DNA of 64,000 nt. Source: Sediminibacterium sp. Lineage in GTDB: Bacteria; Bacteroidota; Bacteroidia; Chitinophagales; Chitinophagaceae. Below are positions 9,114 to 18,831 of this stretch, piece by piece. The stretch is from the NCBI GenBank assembly GCA_030158665.1, contig JAOASM010000034.1, positions 47,621-111,620 on the forward strand, written 5' to 3'. Position numbers and translations under genes: made by a program. Position 1 is the first letter of the stretch. Each line of letters begins with the position of its first letter. The notes under the pieces were generated by a model. It was given only the letters and a program-made list of their open reading frames with translations, ran no database searches and was not told where the DNA came from.

Positions 9114-9500
9114 ATGTTGCAAAATAAAAAGTGGATATTATTGGCTGGTTTATTCTTGATTGTATTGGTCAAATTTATCATTAGACCACTCATTCCAGTA
9201 CCACCAGTATTTTTCCTATATCGCGATGTAGCACCTAATTTAATAAGTGCATTTTTAATTCCATTTGGCGCCGACTTGTTTTTGAAAAGATGGATTCTTT
9301 TAGTTAAAAAGAAAGATGTTTTTTGGGTATGCTTTGTGGGATTATTAGTGATAACACTAAATGAAATGGCACAGTTATTCCCGATTTTCAGGAGGACTTT
9401 TGACTACTTTGATCTCGTTTTTTCTCTGATTGGTGTGGGTATTGGATATTTTGTCTTTACAAGATATTTTATGTGTTCCACCCAGAAGCATTCTGCTTAA
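9114..9500 (+). CDS. Small integral membrane protein, possibly VanZ-like
   Basis: A 128-residue protein with about four hydrophobic segments. The third-to-fourth segment region (NEMAQLFPIFRRTFDYFDL followed by a Gly-rich helix) resembles the E-x2-Q, R-x3-D-x2-D, G-x3-G pattern of VanZ-like domains, but the match is short and the protein is small. It is third in the operon with the M23 peptidase. Its 3' end faces the minus-strand SnoaL-like gene after a 14-base gap, without an obvious terminator between them. Confidence 0.6.
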   Translation: MLQNKKWILLAGLFLIVLVKFIIRPLIPVPPVFFLYRDVAPNLISAFLIPFGADLFLKRWILLVKKKDVFWVCFVGLLVITLNEMAQLFPIFRRTFDYFDLVFSLIGVGIGYFVFTRYFMCSTQKHSA

Positions 9501-9514
9501 TAGATCATTTCGAT

Positions 9515-9940
9515 TTAGCTACTATGGTCTGAAACAATCTTCCATTGTCCATTTATTTTTTGAAGTAGAAGGGTGTAATGTCCACTTAAATTTCCGACTG
9601 TTCTGAAAAGTTCCCATTTCCCAATGATACTATAAAATTGCTTACCCAGTGGTTGCATAGACAGAATGGTAAATTTCAATTGACCCATGTAAGTTTTATC
9701 AGGGTAATTCTTTTTATAGTTAGAAAGGGTATTGTTGTAGCCATAAGTAAGCCCATTTTTACCAACAAAAACTAAGCTGTCATTTTCCCAATAGCCATCC
9801 ATGAATTGGTTGATATTACCCTCATTCCATGCTTTTTCTTGTTTAGAAAGAAGTTGTAGAATGGCCTGAGCGTCTTTAGTTTGTGTAAATGCATTTTGGG
9901 TCAATAATACAAATAATAAAAAAAGTATTCTTTTAATCAT
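9515..9940 (-). CDS. Exported SnoaL/DUF4440-like protein
   Basis: The 141-residue product has a signal peptide (MIKRILFLLFVLLTQNAFTQ). Its mature domain looks like the NTF2/SnoaL fold: an AWNEGNINQFMDGYWEND segment, a middle block with FVGKNGLTYG, and a final strand pattern GHYTLLLQKINGQWKIVSDHSS. Such DUF4440-type proteins are common exported singletons in Bacteroidota, with varied or unknown ligands. No catalytic assignment can be made. It appears monocistronic. Confidence 0.75.
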   Translation of the reverse strand: MIKRILFLLFVLLTQNAFTQTKDAQAILQLLSKQEKAWNEGNINQFMDGYWENDSLVFVGKNGLTYGYNNTLSNYKKNYPDKTYMGQLKFTILSMQPLGKQFYSIIGKWELFRTVGNLSGHYTLLLQKINGQWKIVSDHSS

Positions 9941-10008
9941 AATTTCGTTTTTAGTAATAGCTTCATTAAACTCATCTCAAAATAAGCCATTCAACTTAAT
10001 TTACAACA

Positions 10009-10611
10009 ATGGAGTACAAACAACATTTAAAAAAAGATAAAAAGTTAGCCCCTGTTTTAGTTGAGGCAGATCATGTTATCAAGAAAAGAAAAAATACCCC
10101 AGTTAGATTAATGGCTAGTATCATTAGTCAACAATTGAGTACTAAAGTTGCTGCGATTATTTTTGCACGTTTCCTTGCTTTATTTGATGGCAAAGAACCT
10201 AGTTGTGATCAAGTCCTTGCATGCTCTAATGAAAGCTTAAGGTCAATTGGTTTAAGTCAGTCTAAAGTACACTATATTCAAAATGTAGCTGAGTTTTTCT
10301 TAACACATAAGATTACAGATAAACAATTGTACGCTATGGAGCCTGAAGCAATTATTGAATTGTTGACACAAATTAAAGGGGTCGGTAAGTGGACAGTAGA
10401 GATGTTAATGTTATTTAGTTTGGGTCAAGAAGATGTGTTTGCTGTCGATGATTTGGGTATTCAACAAGCCATGATTAGGTTATATGGCATTGAATCTAGC
10501 ACGAAGAAAGAATTACATACAAAAATGGTAGCCATTTCAAGTAAGTGGACGCCTTTTAGAAGTTATGCCTGTTTGCATTTATGGCAATGGAAAGACCAGG
10601 GTGCTGTTTAA
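10009..10611 (+). CDS. DNA-3-methyladenine glycosylase II family (AlkA-like)
   Basis: This base-excision repair enzyme belongs to the HhH-GPD superfamily. In the 200-residue protein the helix-hairpin-helix is LLTQIKGVGKWTVEMLM (about residues 118-135) and the catalytic aspartate lies in FAVDDLG (about 145-151). It lacks the N-terminal beta domain of E. coli AlkA and so is the short form common in Bacteroidota. It should excise alkylated purines such as 3-methyladenine. No iron-sulfur cysteine cluster is present, which separates it from the nth product also in this window. Its last four bases overlap the convergent ppc gene. Confidence 0.88.
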   Translation: MEYKQHLKKDKKLAPVLVEADHVIKKRKNTPVRLMASIISQQLSTKVAAIIFARFLALFDGKEPSCDQVLACSNESLRSIGLSQSKVHYIQNVAEFFLTHKITDKQLYAMEPEAIIELLTQIKGVGKWTVEMLMLFSLGQEDVFAVDDLGIQQAMIRLYGIESSTKKELHTKMVAISSKWTPFRSYACLHLWQWKDQGAV

Positions 10612-13172
10612 GCAGAATTTCTAGATGCGTTGATGATGCCAAACATGGTTCTTGTCAATAACTTCTCATAAAATACTTTGTCATTTGCGTCCAGCTCTTC
10701 TGTTTGTATTTTACATAAAGCGTATTGCTGTATAGTTAGCAATGGCAATACAATTCGATCTCTTAATAAAATAGAATGTTTCGCAAGCGTATCTTGCTCC
10801 ATTAAACTATTGCTATTGCTCAGCTCAAGATACAATTGAGTTGTTAATTGGAACTCGTCTTTAATATTTTTCCAGATAGGGCTATAGATGGGATCTTGAT
10901 CGATGTATTTGGTAATGGCAAAATTGGACTTTACCATACTCATCATACTATTGTCGATCAATGTTTTAAAAAATCCAATATGATTGAATAAGGATTGTAC
11001 CTCTTTCCATAATCCCTTTTCTTTGAGTACTTGTAGGGCTGTGCCGACTCCGTAATAGCCTGGTACATTTTGTTTCAATTGACTCCAGCTCCCAACAAAT
11101 GGGATGGCACGTAAATCTTGAAATTGCAAGGTTGTGCCAGATCCTCTTTTTGCAGGTCTACTTGCAATATTGCTTTTGCTATAATAGTTGAGTGGACTAA
11201 ACTTTTGAAGGTAGGGCAAGAATAAATCGTCTTGCTTTAATTGTTGATAGGCTTCAAAGCTAATATTGCCAAGTGTTTCTAAAATTTGTCGATCCTTTTC
11301 TGTTAATTGCACCTTCGTTTCAGAAAACAAACTATGACTTACGCCCGCACTTAATAATTGCTCTAAATTAAATTGTGCTGAATGAATTGTGCCAAAATTA
11401 GAAGTAATGGTTTGACCTTGGACTGTTAGCTGAATTTCTTCGTTCTCAATGCTATTGCCCATTGATGCATAAAACTGATGCGTTTTGCCGCCACCTCTAG
11501 AAGGAGGACCGCCTCTTCCATCGAAAAATTTAACCACAATATCATTTTTCCTAGACACGGAAGTTAAAGTTTCTTTTGCTTTGTAGATACTCCAGTTGGC
11601 TTGCAAATAACCCCCATCCTTTGTTCCATCACTAAAGCCAAGCATAATTGTTTGTTCCTTATTTCTAGCTTTAATATGTTTCCCATAGATAGTGGAAGCG
11701 TAAAGGGTAGACATAATCGCTTCTGATGCAGCAAGGTCATCGATGGTTTCAAAAAGTGGAACGATGTCAATGCTTGTTAGATCCTGATCCCATCCACATA
11801 ATCTAAATAAAGCATACAATTCCATCACATTCACAGCAGTTTGACAGTTGCTAATGATGTAACGTTGGCAGCCCATCACACCATTGAAGGATTGAATTTC
11901 CTTGATGGCGTAAATGCTTTCAAGGGTATCTTTTCCAATTTCAGTGGTCATGGTAGTTGGATCCACATGACCAGCAACATTCGCAAGTAATGCCAATTGC
12001 GCATCTTCATTTAAGTCTATATAATTGGAAGGTAGCACGCCTGTTTCTAATAATACTGCACGGTGAATCCTTGAATCCTGACGAATATCTAAGGCGGCAA
12101 AATGGGTTCCGAAAATATGAACTCTATTTAATAACTGTGTTAATCGATTTAAATAAAGCGAATGATGCTCGTTGATTAGCTTTTCTTTAATCGAACTGAG
12201 GCAATCTATAATTGTTTTTGCTGAAATTGGCTTACTATCTTCTGGCTTAAATACATTTTCATATAAAGCTGCCTCTAAATCTGTTAATAGATTGGCTACA
12301 CCTGAAAAAGTCAGTCTTCTTTTTAGTTTTCTAACGTCTCTATAATAACAAACGATGATACTACTTCTTAATGCTTGAGCCACTTTAATGGTGGTAGCTG
12401 CATTTACGAACGGGTTACCATCACGATCTCCGCCAGGCCAAAAGCCTAATTCAATAAATGGATTTTGTGCATCATAGTCATCATCAAAAACATCTTTCAC
12501 GATGGTATTGTAAATGTTACCAATCGATTGATAAAAAACATGTTCTAAATACCACATTAAGTTCAATGCTTCGTCAGTAGGTGTGGGTTGTTTTTTATTA
12601 AAGAAAGGGGTTAAGCCAAGTTGCTGGATATATTGATTAATCGTAGCGTAATCATTCTTTGCAATGGCTTCGCCCATATCATGTATGATGCCCAACACAT
12701 TCGCAGGATAAAACTGAGTTGGATGCGCGGTCAAGACAATCTTTACTTTAAAATCTTTAAGCTTATTTTTTAGTGCTTGCGATTTGCCTGTAAAATTGGC
12801 TTCTTTGATCAATGATTTGATGCTACCTGGTCCTTCCATGTCATTGATGCTAGTAAATGCCGCATCTTCAATTGCATCAAACAATACAACCTGTCTTTCT
12901 ACATATTGAACATATTTGAATAGGTGATCTATCTGTTCTTTTTCTAATACAACGCTGGTGTGTTGTTTGAAAAAAGAGTCAATAATTTCTACTGGAGATT
13001 TTCCTTTGGTAAATCCATCCTCACAATTTTGAATTAGGATAGGTAACAATGCGCCCACATTGGCTATGCCAGAATAGGGAAGTGCTGCAAATAAACTATT
13101 ATAAATAATATACTTGTCAGAAACATTTGTTCTAAACTGTTGCAAATATTTTTGTGTGGTGTTATGCATCAT
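10608..13172 (-). CDS. ppc: Phosphoenolpyruvate carboxylase
   Basis: The enzyme adds bicarbonate to PEP to give oxaloacetate, replenishing the TCA cycle. The 854-residue protein carries the catalytic signatures LTAHPTQ (His150), GFWPGGDRDGNPFV, and FFDGRGGPPSRGGG. These are conserved, although the overall sequence is of the divergent, slightly short Bacteroidota type. Two adjacent ATGs (13172, 13169) are both possible. A near-match -7 box TATCTTTA lies seven bases upstream. The 3' end overlaps the AlkA-like gene by four bases in tail-to-tail orientation. Confidence 0.95.
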   Translation of the reverse strand: MMHNTTQKYLQQFRTNVSDKYIIYNSLFAALPYSGIANVGALLPILIQNCEDGFTKGKSPVEIIDSFFKQHTSVVLEKEQIDHLFKYVQYVERQVVLFDAIEDAAFTSINDMEGPGSIKSLIKEANFTGKSQALKNKLKDFKVKIVLTAHPTQFYPANVLGIIHDMGEAIAKNDYATINQYIQQLGLTPFFNKKQPTPTDEALNLMWYLEHVFYQSIGNIYNTIVKDVFDDDYDAQNPFIELGFWPGGDRDGNPFVNAATTIKVAQALRSSIIVCYYRDVRKLKRRLTFSGVANLLTDLEAALYENVFKPEDSKPISAKTIIDCLSSIKEKLINEHHSLYLNRLTQLLNRVHIFGTHFAALDIRQDSRIHRAVLLETGVLPSNYIDLNEDAQLALLANVAGHVDPTTMTTEIGKDTLESIYAIKEIQSFNGVMGCQRYIISNCQTAVNVMELYALFRLCGWDQDLTSIDIVPLFETIDDLAASEAIMSTLYASTIYGKHIKARNKEQTIMLGFSDGTKDGGYLQANWSIYKAKETLTSVSRKNDIVVKFFDGRGGPPSRGGGKTHQFYASMGNSIENEEIQLTVQGQTITSNFGTIHSAQFNLEQLLSAGVSHSLFSETKVQLTEKDRQILETLGNISFEAYQQLKQDDLFLPYLQKFSPLNYYSKSNIASRPAKRGSGTTLQFQDLRAIPFVGSWSQLKQNVPGYYGVGTALQVLKEKGLWKEVQSLFNHIGFFKTLIDNSMMSMVKSNFAITKYIDQDPIYSPIWKNIKDEFQLTTQLYLELSNSNSLMEQDTLAKHSILLRDRIVLPLLTIQQYALCKIQTEELDANDKVFYEKLLTRTMFGIINASRNSA

Positions 13173-13247
13173 GACAATTTAAAGATACAGAAAAAATTAT
13201 GCTTTCTCTGAAACCCTTGTCAATATTGATGCCTAATGAATGTTCGT

Positions 13248-14006
13248 TTAAGCTAAATGATCTGGCTTAAACAAAGGATGACTGATGTCATGATAGAAAG
13301 CAAATCGCCATCCCTCTTTCTGACCTTGCTCCCACCATTTTTGTCTCCATTCCATTGCCGCTTTCCCATCCATATCATATTTTGCTACAAATTTTGATTT
13401 AAGTTGTTGTAACTGAGGTGCTACATCAGCGCCAAAGAAAAACAGCTCTTCATCTTCTTTAATCCAAGCCACTTGATGAAAGGGGCAATGCCCACCTGTT
13501 AATTGATATTCAATACTTTCGTCAATTACACCTTGATCGTCATTAAGCCAAACTACTTTTGAAAAATCCGCCAAAAACTCAAATTGTTCTTTTATATAAG
13601 AGGGAGACGAAGTCGTCATTGCTAAGTCAAACTCTTTTTGTTGAACATAATAGGTAGCGTAAGGGAAACTTACAAAACGCTCTTGAAATTGTGGATGCAT
13701 ATAACTCATACCACCCGCATGGTCTTTATGAAGATGACTCATAAATACCTTAGTTACTGAGCTAGGGTTGATTCCTATTGCCATTAAGTTATCATGAATT
13801 TGTAGTACCCCTTGTTTGTTCATATATCCTAAACCAGTGTCAAACAAAATGATATCTTTTTCTGTGATGACTACAAAGGGTTGAATTTCAACAAGAATAC
13901 TTCCTTTTGGTCGGTCTTGGATTTGTTCTGTATGTGTGTCAAATGGAACAAATACTTTGGTTTGATCAATGCTAAAACTACCTTCTGATAATGGATAAAT
14001 ACGCAT
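13248..14006 (-). CDS. Metallo-beta-lactamase-fold hydrolase
   Basis: The 252-residue protein (from ATG 14006) has the metal-binding motif SHLHKDHAGG (HxHxDH) at about residues 90-100 and a later FFGADVAPQ segment supplying a metal-binding Asp. The mid-region GGHCPFHQ supplies the further His. It resembles cytoplasmic lactonase or quorum-quenching-like MBL hydrolases, but the substrate cannot be inferred. An upstream in-frame ATG (14021) would add five residues and overlap the box TATTTTTG, which ends four bases before 14006, so I prefer 14006. It follows rodA by 15 bases yet seems to have its own promoter inside the end of rodA. Confidence 0.85.
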   Translation of the reverse strand: MRIYPLSEGSFSIDQTKVFVPFDTHTEQIQDRPKGSILVEIQPFVVITEKDIILFDTGLGYMNKQGVLQIHDNLMAIGINPSSVTKVFMSHLHKDHAGGMSYMHPQFQERFVSFPYATYYVQQKEFDLAMTTSSPSYIKEQFEFLADFSKVVWLNDDQGVIDESIEYQLTGGHCPFHQVAWIKEDEELFFFGADVAPQLQQLKSKFVAKYDMDGKAAMEWRQKWWEQGQKEGWRFAFYHDISHPLFKPDHLA

Positions 14007-14010
14007 ATTG

Positions 14011-14018
14011 CAAAAATA
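14011..14018 (-). promoter_or_regulatory. -7 box of the MBL hydrolase gene, leaderless arrangement
   Basis: TATTTTTG on the minus strand, followed by CAAT and ATG 14006, fits TAnnTTTG. It lies in the short gap after the rodA stop, with its upstream half over the last rodA codons. No clear -33 element. Confidence 0.6.
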
Positions 14019-14021
14019 CAA

Positions 14022-15365
14022 TTATCGCAGTACCATTTGTCTATCTGCATCTAATCTTAATAAAATAAATACGAGTGCAGTAAATGTAAGTAAAGAAGAT
14101 CCGCCATAACTGATCAATGGTAATGGGATACCTACTACAGGGAATAAACCAATGGTCATACTAATATTGACTGCAATATGGAAAAAGAAAATCCCTACAA
14201 CACTATATGCATAGACCCTTGAGAAGGTACTTCTTTGCCTTTCTGCAATACGAATCAATCTAAATAAAAAGAATAAATACAAGCCTAAAAATGTAAAAGT
14301 GCCAACAAAGCCAAAAGCTTCACCGATAGATGTGAAGATAAAATCTGTATTTTGTTCTGGCACATACTTTCCTCTTGTTTGCGTTCCCTTTAAAAAACCT
14401 CTTCCCCAAAATCCACCAGATCCAATGGCGATTTTACTTTGCTTCACATTGTAGTCATCTGGTTTTCTTGCAGCTTTAGCTCCAGGCTTTTGGGCAGAGC
14501 GCTTGTTTAAGCTACAATCATATTCTTTGCCCACCATGCTATAAATACGTGTGGTTTGATAGCATTCAAATACGTTATTGAAGATATACGGAACCACAAA
14601 TCGAACTGTGCCTACACAAAATATCCAAACGCTTGCAACGATAATAATAGCTTGTTTATTTCTTTTATAACTTTTGCCTAAATAAATTAAAATCAATCCT
14701 CCTATAACGGTTAATATAATCGCCAATAAGGTAGGTTCTAGTAATAATGTAGCTATGACAAGTAAGGCAAAGGATATTAATACGACTAATATAATTGGCG
14801 GTAATCCTTCTCTGTACATGGCAAAAATAAATGCACTATAGACAATCGCGAGTCCTAGTTCATGTTGCATAATGGATAAGATAGCAGGAATACCTATCAT
14901 AGCTCCTGCTATTAAATGCGATTGTAATTTCGTAAAATCAGTTTCAGGTCTTGAAATGAATTTTGCCAACGCGAGTGCAGTAAAAATTTTACACAATTCG
15001 GCTGGTTGGAGGTTGAATCCCGCAGCAATAGGAATCCAACTTTTTGAGCCATTGATTTCTTTACCTAAAACAAAAGTGGCCAGCATCAATACAATTCCAC
15101 TAGCAAAAAGAATGTTTGCTAGTGCAGTAAAAACTTTACTATCCATCAATAAAATGAAGACGGCTATAAAAGAACAAAAGATCAAGAAAAAGAACTGCTT
15201 ACTATAACTCGTTTTTCCACTTATAAAACTTGTGGCCCAGTCGCTGTTCGGATTGTACTCCACCATAAAAATACTGAGAATGCCTATGCAAGCCATCAGT
15301 AAGTATAGGATGATGACTGCTAGGTCGGTTCCTTTCGAGAAGTTATTATTATAGTTAGATGACAT
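14022..15365 (-). CDS. rodA: Rod-shape SEDS peptidoglycan glycosyltransferase RodA
   Basis: RodA polymerises glycan strands of lateral wall together with PBP2. The 447-residue polytopic protein has about ten membrane helices and SEDS-family motifs: FNLQPAELCKI, the GEAFGFVGTF loop and the C-terminal signature GIPLPLISYGGSS. The segment at about residues 265-330 is a larger soluble loop rich in Lys and Arg that precedes the GRGFLKGTQ region. It starts three bases after the mrdA stop and is the last morphogenesis gene of the mreB-C-D-mrdA-rodA operon. Confidence 0.95.
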   Translation of the reverse strand: MSSNYNNNFSKGTDLAVIILYLLMACIGILSIFMVEYNPNSDWATSFISGKTSYSKQFFFLIFCSFIAVFILLMDSKVFTALANILFASGIVLMLATFVLGKEINGSKSWIPIAAGFNLQPAELCKIFTALALAKFISRPETDFTKLQSHLIAGAMIGIPAILSIMQHELGLAIVYSAFIFAMYREGLPPIILVVLISFALLVIATLLLEPTLLAIILTVIGGLILIYLGKSYKRNKQAIIIVASVWIFCVGTVRFVVPYIFNNVFECYQTTRIYSMVGKEYDCSLNKRSAQKPGAKAARKPDDYNVKQSKIAIGSGGFWGRGFLKGTQTRGKYVPEQNTDFIFTSIGEAFGFVGTFTFLGLYLFFLFRLIRIAERQRSTFSRVYAYSVVGIFFFHIAVNISMTIGLFPVVGIPLPLISYGGSSLLTFTALVFILLRLDADRQMVLR

Positions 15366-15368
15366 ATT

Positions 15369-17453
15369 TTATGGCTTAAGCCTTTTCTTTTTATCCGTAT
15401 TTGGAAGGAGGCTATCCTTGTTCGTTTTGTCTGAATTGGGTAAAGGTGTTGGTGCGGGCGGTGTGGTGTCTTTTGCTTTTGTTTTTACCACGCCCTCAGC
15501 TAACATCTCCATATCCCAAACGTCTGATAATTCATCGTTATTGTATTCAATAGGCGCCATGTAGGCTGCTTTATTATGCTGCACATACCAGTTTTTAATT
15601 GCTTGTGGCATTAAGTCAACTTGTGAAAGGTTATCTGCCTTTAATTTGCTTTCTATCGTGAGTGTGTCATTTAAATATTGTTCCATCAATAATCCGCCGA
15701 TTGGCCCTGCCCAGGTAGAACCATAACCTGCATTTTCTACAATAACTGCAACAGCTATCTTAGGATTGTCTTTTGGTGCAAAGCAAACAAATAAGGAGTG
15801 GTTTTTCCCATGTGGATTCTGCGCCGTACCTGTTTTAGCACAATATTCATGTCCTGGTACTTTAATGAATGCAGCTGTCCCATATACCGTCACATCATGC
15901 ATCCCTTCTTTAATGACATCAAAATATTCCTTTGGAATTTTTGTTACTTTTTGTTTGGTCCTAAATGGTGCTAATTGTTCCGCTTCTTCTTCGGTTTCGC
16001 TTTCAATACTATCCACAAAATGAGGCGTATAGTAGTATCCTTCATTTGCTATAAATGCCATAGAGTTGGCAAGTTGAAGCGGTGTTGCTGTCATTCTATC
16101 TTGGCCAATTCCAAGTGTAAGCATATAACAGCTGTTCCAGTACCTTGGATTGCCAAAATCTCTGTTGTATTGTGCAGTGTCAGGAATATTGGCTTTGTTT
16201 TCGCTTGGTAAGTCAACGCCTAGTTTGCGTCCGAATCCAAAAGCGTTCATGTATTCTTTCCATTTTAGATACCCAGCTTTAGCAGATTTGTATTTTGGAT
16301 TGTCTATCGCCATTCTGAAAACCTGTAAAAAATAAGAGTTACAAGAGTAAGCTAAAGCCAATTGTAGATTGGCAGCATGTCCAGCATTATGGTGTTCACA
16401 TTTTCTTGGATCACCACAAGCGCCATAAGAGCCAAAACAATTGTAGCCGTAATTAGGTGTGATCAAACCCTCGTCTAGTGCAATCAATGCACCTAAAGGT
16501 TTGAAAGTGGAGCCAGGAGGATATTGTCCTTTAATAGCTCGATTGTAAAGAGGTCTAGAAGTATCTAATAGCAACCTGCCAATTGTTTTTCTTCTTTGAC
16601 TTCCTGTCAATAAATTGGGATTATAGCCTGGACTAGAAGCCATCGCAATGACACCGCCTGTTTTAGGATTGATCGCAACAGCACTTCCAATTTTATTTTG
16701 CAATAATTTTTCTGCAAGTTGTTGCACTTGTACATCTATACTGGTATATAAATTTTTTCCTGCAACAGCGACAGTGTCAAATTCTCCCTTTTCATAAGGC
16801 CCTTGAATCTTTCCTTTATTGTCTCTTAAAAAACGCTTTACACCTCTCTGACCCATCAATACTGATTCGTAATTTTTTTCTAATCCGGTAATGCCTGCAT
16901 AATCCCCCATTTCGTATCCTTCTGATTCATGCTTCTTTAAAAAGTTTACATCCACTTCGGCTACATAACCCAATACTTGCGCTGCAGTATTGTAGGGATA
17001 GTTTCTGATGGAACGTTCTGATAAGGAGAAGCCGGGGAATCGGTATAAGTTTTCATTTAATTGCGCGTATAATTCAGGTGTCAAAAATGGTTCAAACACA
17101 CCGGCCTTTACTCTTGTATTTTTAATGATTGCTTCAACAATTCTTTTACTATACTCTTCTTTGTCGATACGCAGTATATCGCACAAAGCAGCTGTATCCA
17201 CTCCTTTCGCTTCATTGGGTATCACCACTAAGTCATAACTGATGGTGTTTTCTAAGAGTGCTCTTTTTTTACGATCATAAATGATTCCACGATCTGGATA
17301 AATGATCTTTCTGTAAATCGCATTATTGTCTGCGGCTAATTTGTATTTATTAGATACAATTTGAAGGCTTACCAATTGACCTACAATCAGAAAAAAAATA
17401 GTACCAATAATGATTTGAATAATTCCGCCTCGATTCTGATTGTAAACTGACAT
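15369..17453 (-). CDS. mrdA: Penicillin-binding protein 2 (transpeptidase)
   Basis: This class B PBP cross-links peptidoglycan during elongation in complex with RodA, MreC and MreD. The 694-residue protein has an N-terminal membrane anchor (about residues 10-30), a dimerisation/pedestal domain, and a C-terminal transpeptidase domain with the SxxK motif GSTFKP (Ser about 315), SCN (SxN motif) and KTGTAQ (about 538-543). A Pro/Lys/Asp-rich tail of about 50 residues follows the last domain. It sits three bases from both neighbours, mreD and rodA, as expected for one operon. Confidence 0.95.
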   Translation of the reverse strand: MSVYNQNRGGIIQIIIGTIFFLIVGQLVSLQIVSNKYKLAADNNAIYRKIIYPDRGIIYDRKKRALLENTISYDLVVIPNEAKGVDTAALCDILRIDKEEYSKRIVEAIIKNTRVKAGVFEPFLTPELYAQLNENLYRFPGFSLSERSIRNYPYNTAAQVLGYVAEVDVNFLKKHESEGYEMGDYAGITGLEKNYESVLMGQRGVKRFLRDNKGKIQGPYEKGEFDTVAVAGKNLYTSIDVQVQQLAEKLLQNKIGSAVAINPKTGGVIAMASSPGYNPNLLTGSQRRKTIGRLLLDTSRPLYNRAIKGQYPPGSTFKPLGALIALDEGLITPNYGYNCFGSYGACGDPRKCEHHNAGHAANLQLALAYSCNSYFLQVFRMAIDNPKYKSAKAGYLKWKEYMNAFGFGRKLGVDLPSENKANIPDTAQYNRDFGNPRYWNSCYMLTLGIGQDRMTATPLQLANSMAFIANEGYYYTPHFVDSIESETEEEAEQLAPFRTKQKVTKIPKEYFDVIKEGMHDVTVYGTAAFIKVPGHEYCAKTGTAQNPHGKNHSLFVCFAPKDNPKIAVAVIVENAGYGSTWAGPIGGLLMEQYLNDTLTIESKLKADNLSQVDLMPQAIKNWYVQHNKAAYMAPIEYNNDELSDVWDMEMLAEGVVKTKAKDTTPPAPTPLPNSDKTNKDSLLPNTDKKKRLKP

Positions 17454-17456
17454 GTA

Positions 17457-17978
17457 TTATCTTTTTAGCTTCCTTCTGTTCAGTAAAAGCTCTACTAATA
17501 AAATAAGTAGGATGCTCATAAGACTAGTAAAAAATACTTTTCCTATGAAATAGCTAAAGTTACCAAATTGCAACCACTCCAATAAGACTAAATAAAAGTG
17601 GTGTATAAACGTAAGTGAAAATATATAAAATGCAAATGGTCCCCATCCCATTGTTCCAATGCTTGGTTCTTTTGTTAATTCTTCGGAAGCTTCTTGTGCT
17701 AACAGGATATTTAAAACGGTAGGTCTTACATATCCAATCAATGAAGCTGCTGCTGCGTGAAGTCCTGGCGTATTGGTGAACATATCTAAGCTATATCCAA
17801 TACCAAAACCCAATAAAGTGGTCACAATTCTACTAGTACCAAATGGCAACCATAGGATGAAAATAAAGTATAAATAGGGCGTAACGAATTGGTGGATAGG
17901 CGGGATCTCATTCAAAATGACAATCTGTATCAATAAGAACAGGATGAACCTTGCGCTATTTTTTAAGATATTATTCAT
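17457..17978 (-). CDS. mreD: Rod shape-determining membrane protein MreD
   Basis: A 173-residue protein with about five or six hydrophobic helices, matching MreD in size and operon position between mreC and mrdA. The start is ambiguous: ATG codons at 18005, 17984 and 17978 are in frame. I chose 17978 because AAAAGGGGG on the minus strand ends about six bases before it, and because this gives the start/stop overlap ATGAATAA with the mreC stop. The identification rests on size, topology and synteny, since MreD sequences are poorly conserved. Confidence 0.85.
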   Translation of the reverse strand: MNNILKNSARFILFLLIQIVILNEIPPIHQFVTPYLYFIFILWLPFGTSRIVTTLLGFGIGYSLDMFTNTPGLHAAAASLIGYVRPTVLNILLAQEASEELTKEPSIGTMGWGPFAFYIFSLTFIHHFYLVLLEWLQFGNFSYFIGKVFFTSLMSILLILLVELLLNRRKLKR

Positions 17979-18825
17979 TGCCATCCCCCTTTTGCTCAAT
18001 ATCAACTTGAGCTTCCATCCTTTTATTTTCTACTAGGTATACAAATTCTAAGTTGTAGAAGTTGGTAGCAGATTTAATATTCAATGTTAAGAAGTTACTA
18101 GATGGATCTTGAATAATGCTTGTCACTCTACCAATCATTAATTGTGCAGGGAAGCTAGAAGAGTAGGGGCTTGTTAATACAGTGTCTCCAATCTTTGGCA
18201 ATGCACTTTTAGAAATATTTTTTAGAGATAAGATCTCTGGACTTTTGCCATCCCATTCAATACTTCCTGCAACTCGATCTCTTTTCAACATGGCACTTAC
18301 CTTACTATTTCGGTGTAATAAACTCATGATTTTACTGTAGTTGTCATTGACTTCTACAACCACGCCTACAATTGATCCGTCGGGACTGATTGCTGCCATA
18401 TCTTTTTTGACACCTTGTAAAGCACCACGTTCTATTGTGATATAATTTTTTTGTAACGTAAAGCTATTGCCTACCACTTTTGCTGGATAGTAAAAAAACT
18501 TTCTAATTTTTTCTAAACTATCTTTTCTCAAAATCAATGTGCCAGATTTTACACTAGTATCATAAGGGACAAAATTTTGAGCCAATGCATTTCTTAAGGC
18601 AACATTTTCTGCAACTAATTTTGCATTGGTTTCTTTTAAATCAAAGAAGTATGCCCATTCATTGTAATAGCTGTTCACTTTTCCAGCAACAGCATTGTTC
18701 CAATTGCCAAAAAAAGTTTGGTGTGATTTACTGTATGAAGACAACATTACCAACGATACAATTTGAAGTATCAGGAAGCTAAAAAAAGTAAAGTTTTGTC
18801 GTATAAAGCCAATGATGTTCTTCAT
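17971..18825 (-). CDS. mreC: Rod shape-determining protein MreC
   Basis: MreC is the bitopic scaffold linking MreB to PBP2 outside the membrane. The 284-residue protein has one N-terminal membrane segment (about residues 10-30), a coiled-coil stretch (about 60-85) and the beta-rich MreC domain. That domain has typical pieces such as NYITIERGALQGVKKDMAAIS and DGSIVGVVVEVNDNYSKI. It begins six bases after mreB and overlaps the mreD start by eight bases. Confidence 0.93.
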   Translation of the reverse strand: MKNIIGFIRQNFTFFSFLILQIVSLVMLSSYSKSHQTFFGNWNNAVAGKVNSYYNEWAYFFDLKETNAKLVAENVALRNALAQNFVPYDTSVKSGTLILRKDSLEKIRKFFYYPAKVVGNSFTLQKNYITIERGALQGVKKDMAAISPDGSIVGVVVEVNDNYSKIMSLLHRNSKVSAMLKRDRVAGSIEWDGKSPEILSLKNISKSALPKIGDTVLTSPYSSSFPAQLMIGRVTSIIQDPSSNFLTLNIKSATNFYNLEFVYLVENKRMEAQVDIEQKGDGNE

Positions 18826-18831
18826 TAGGTA

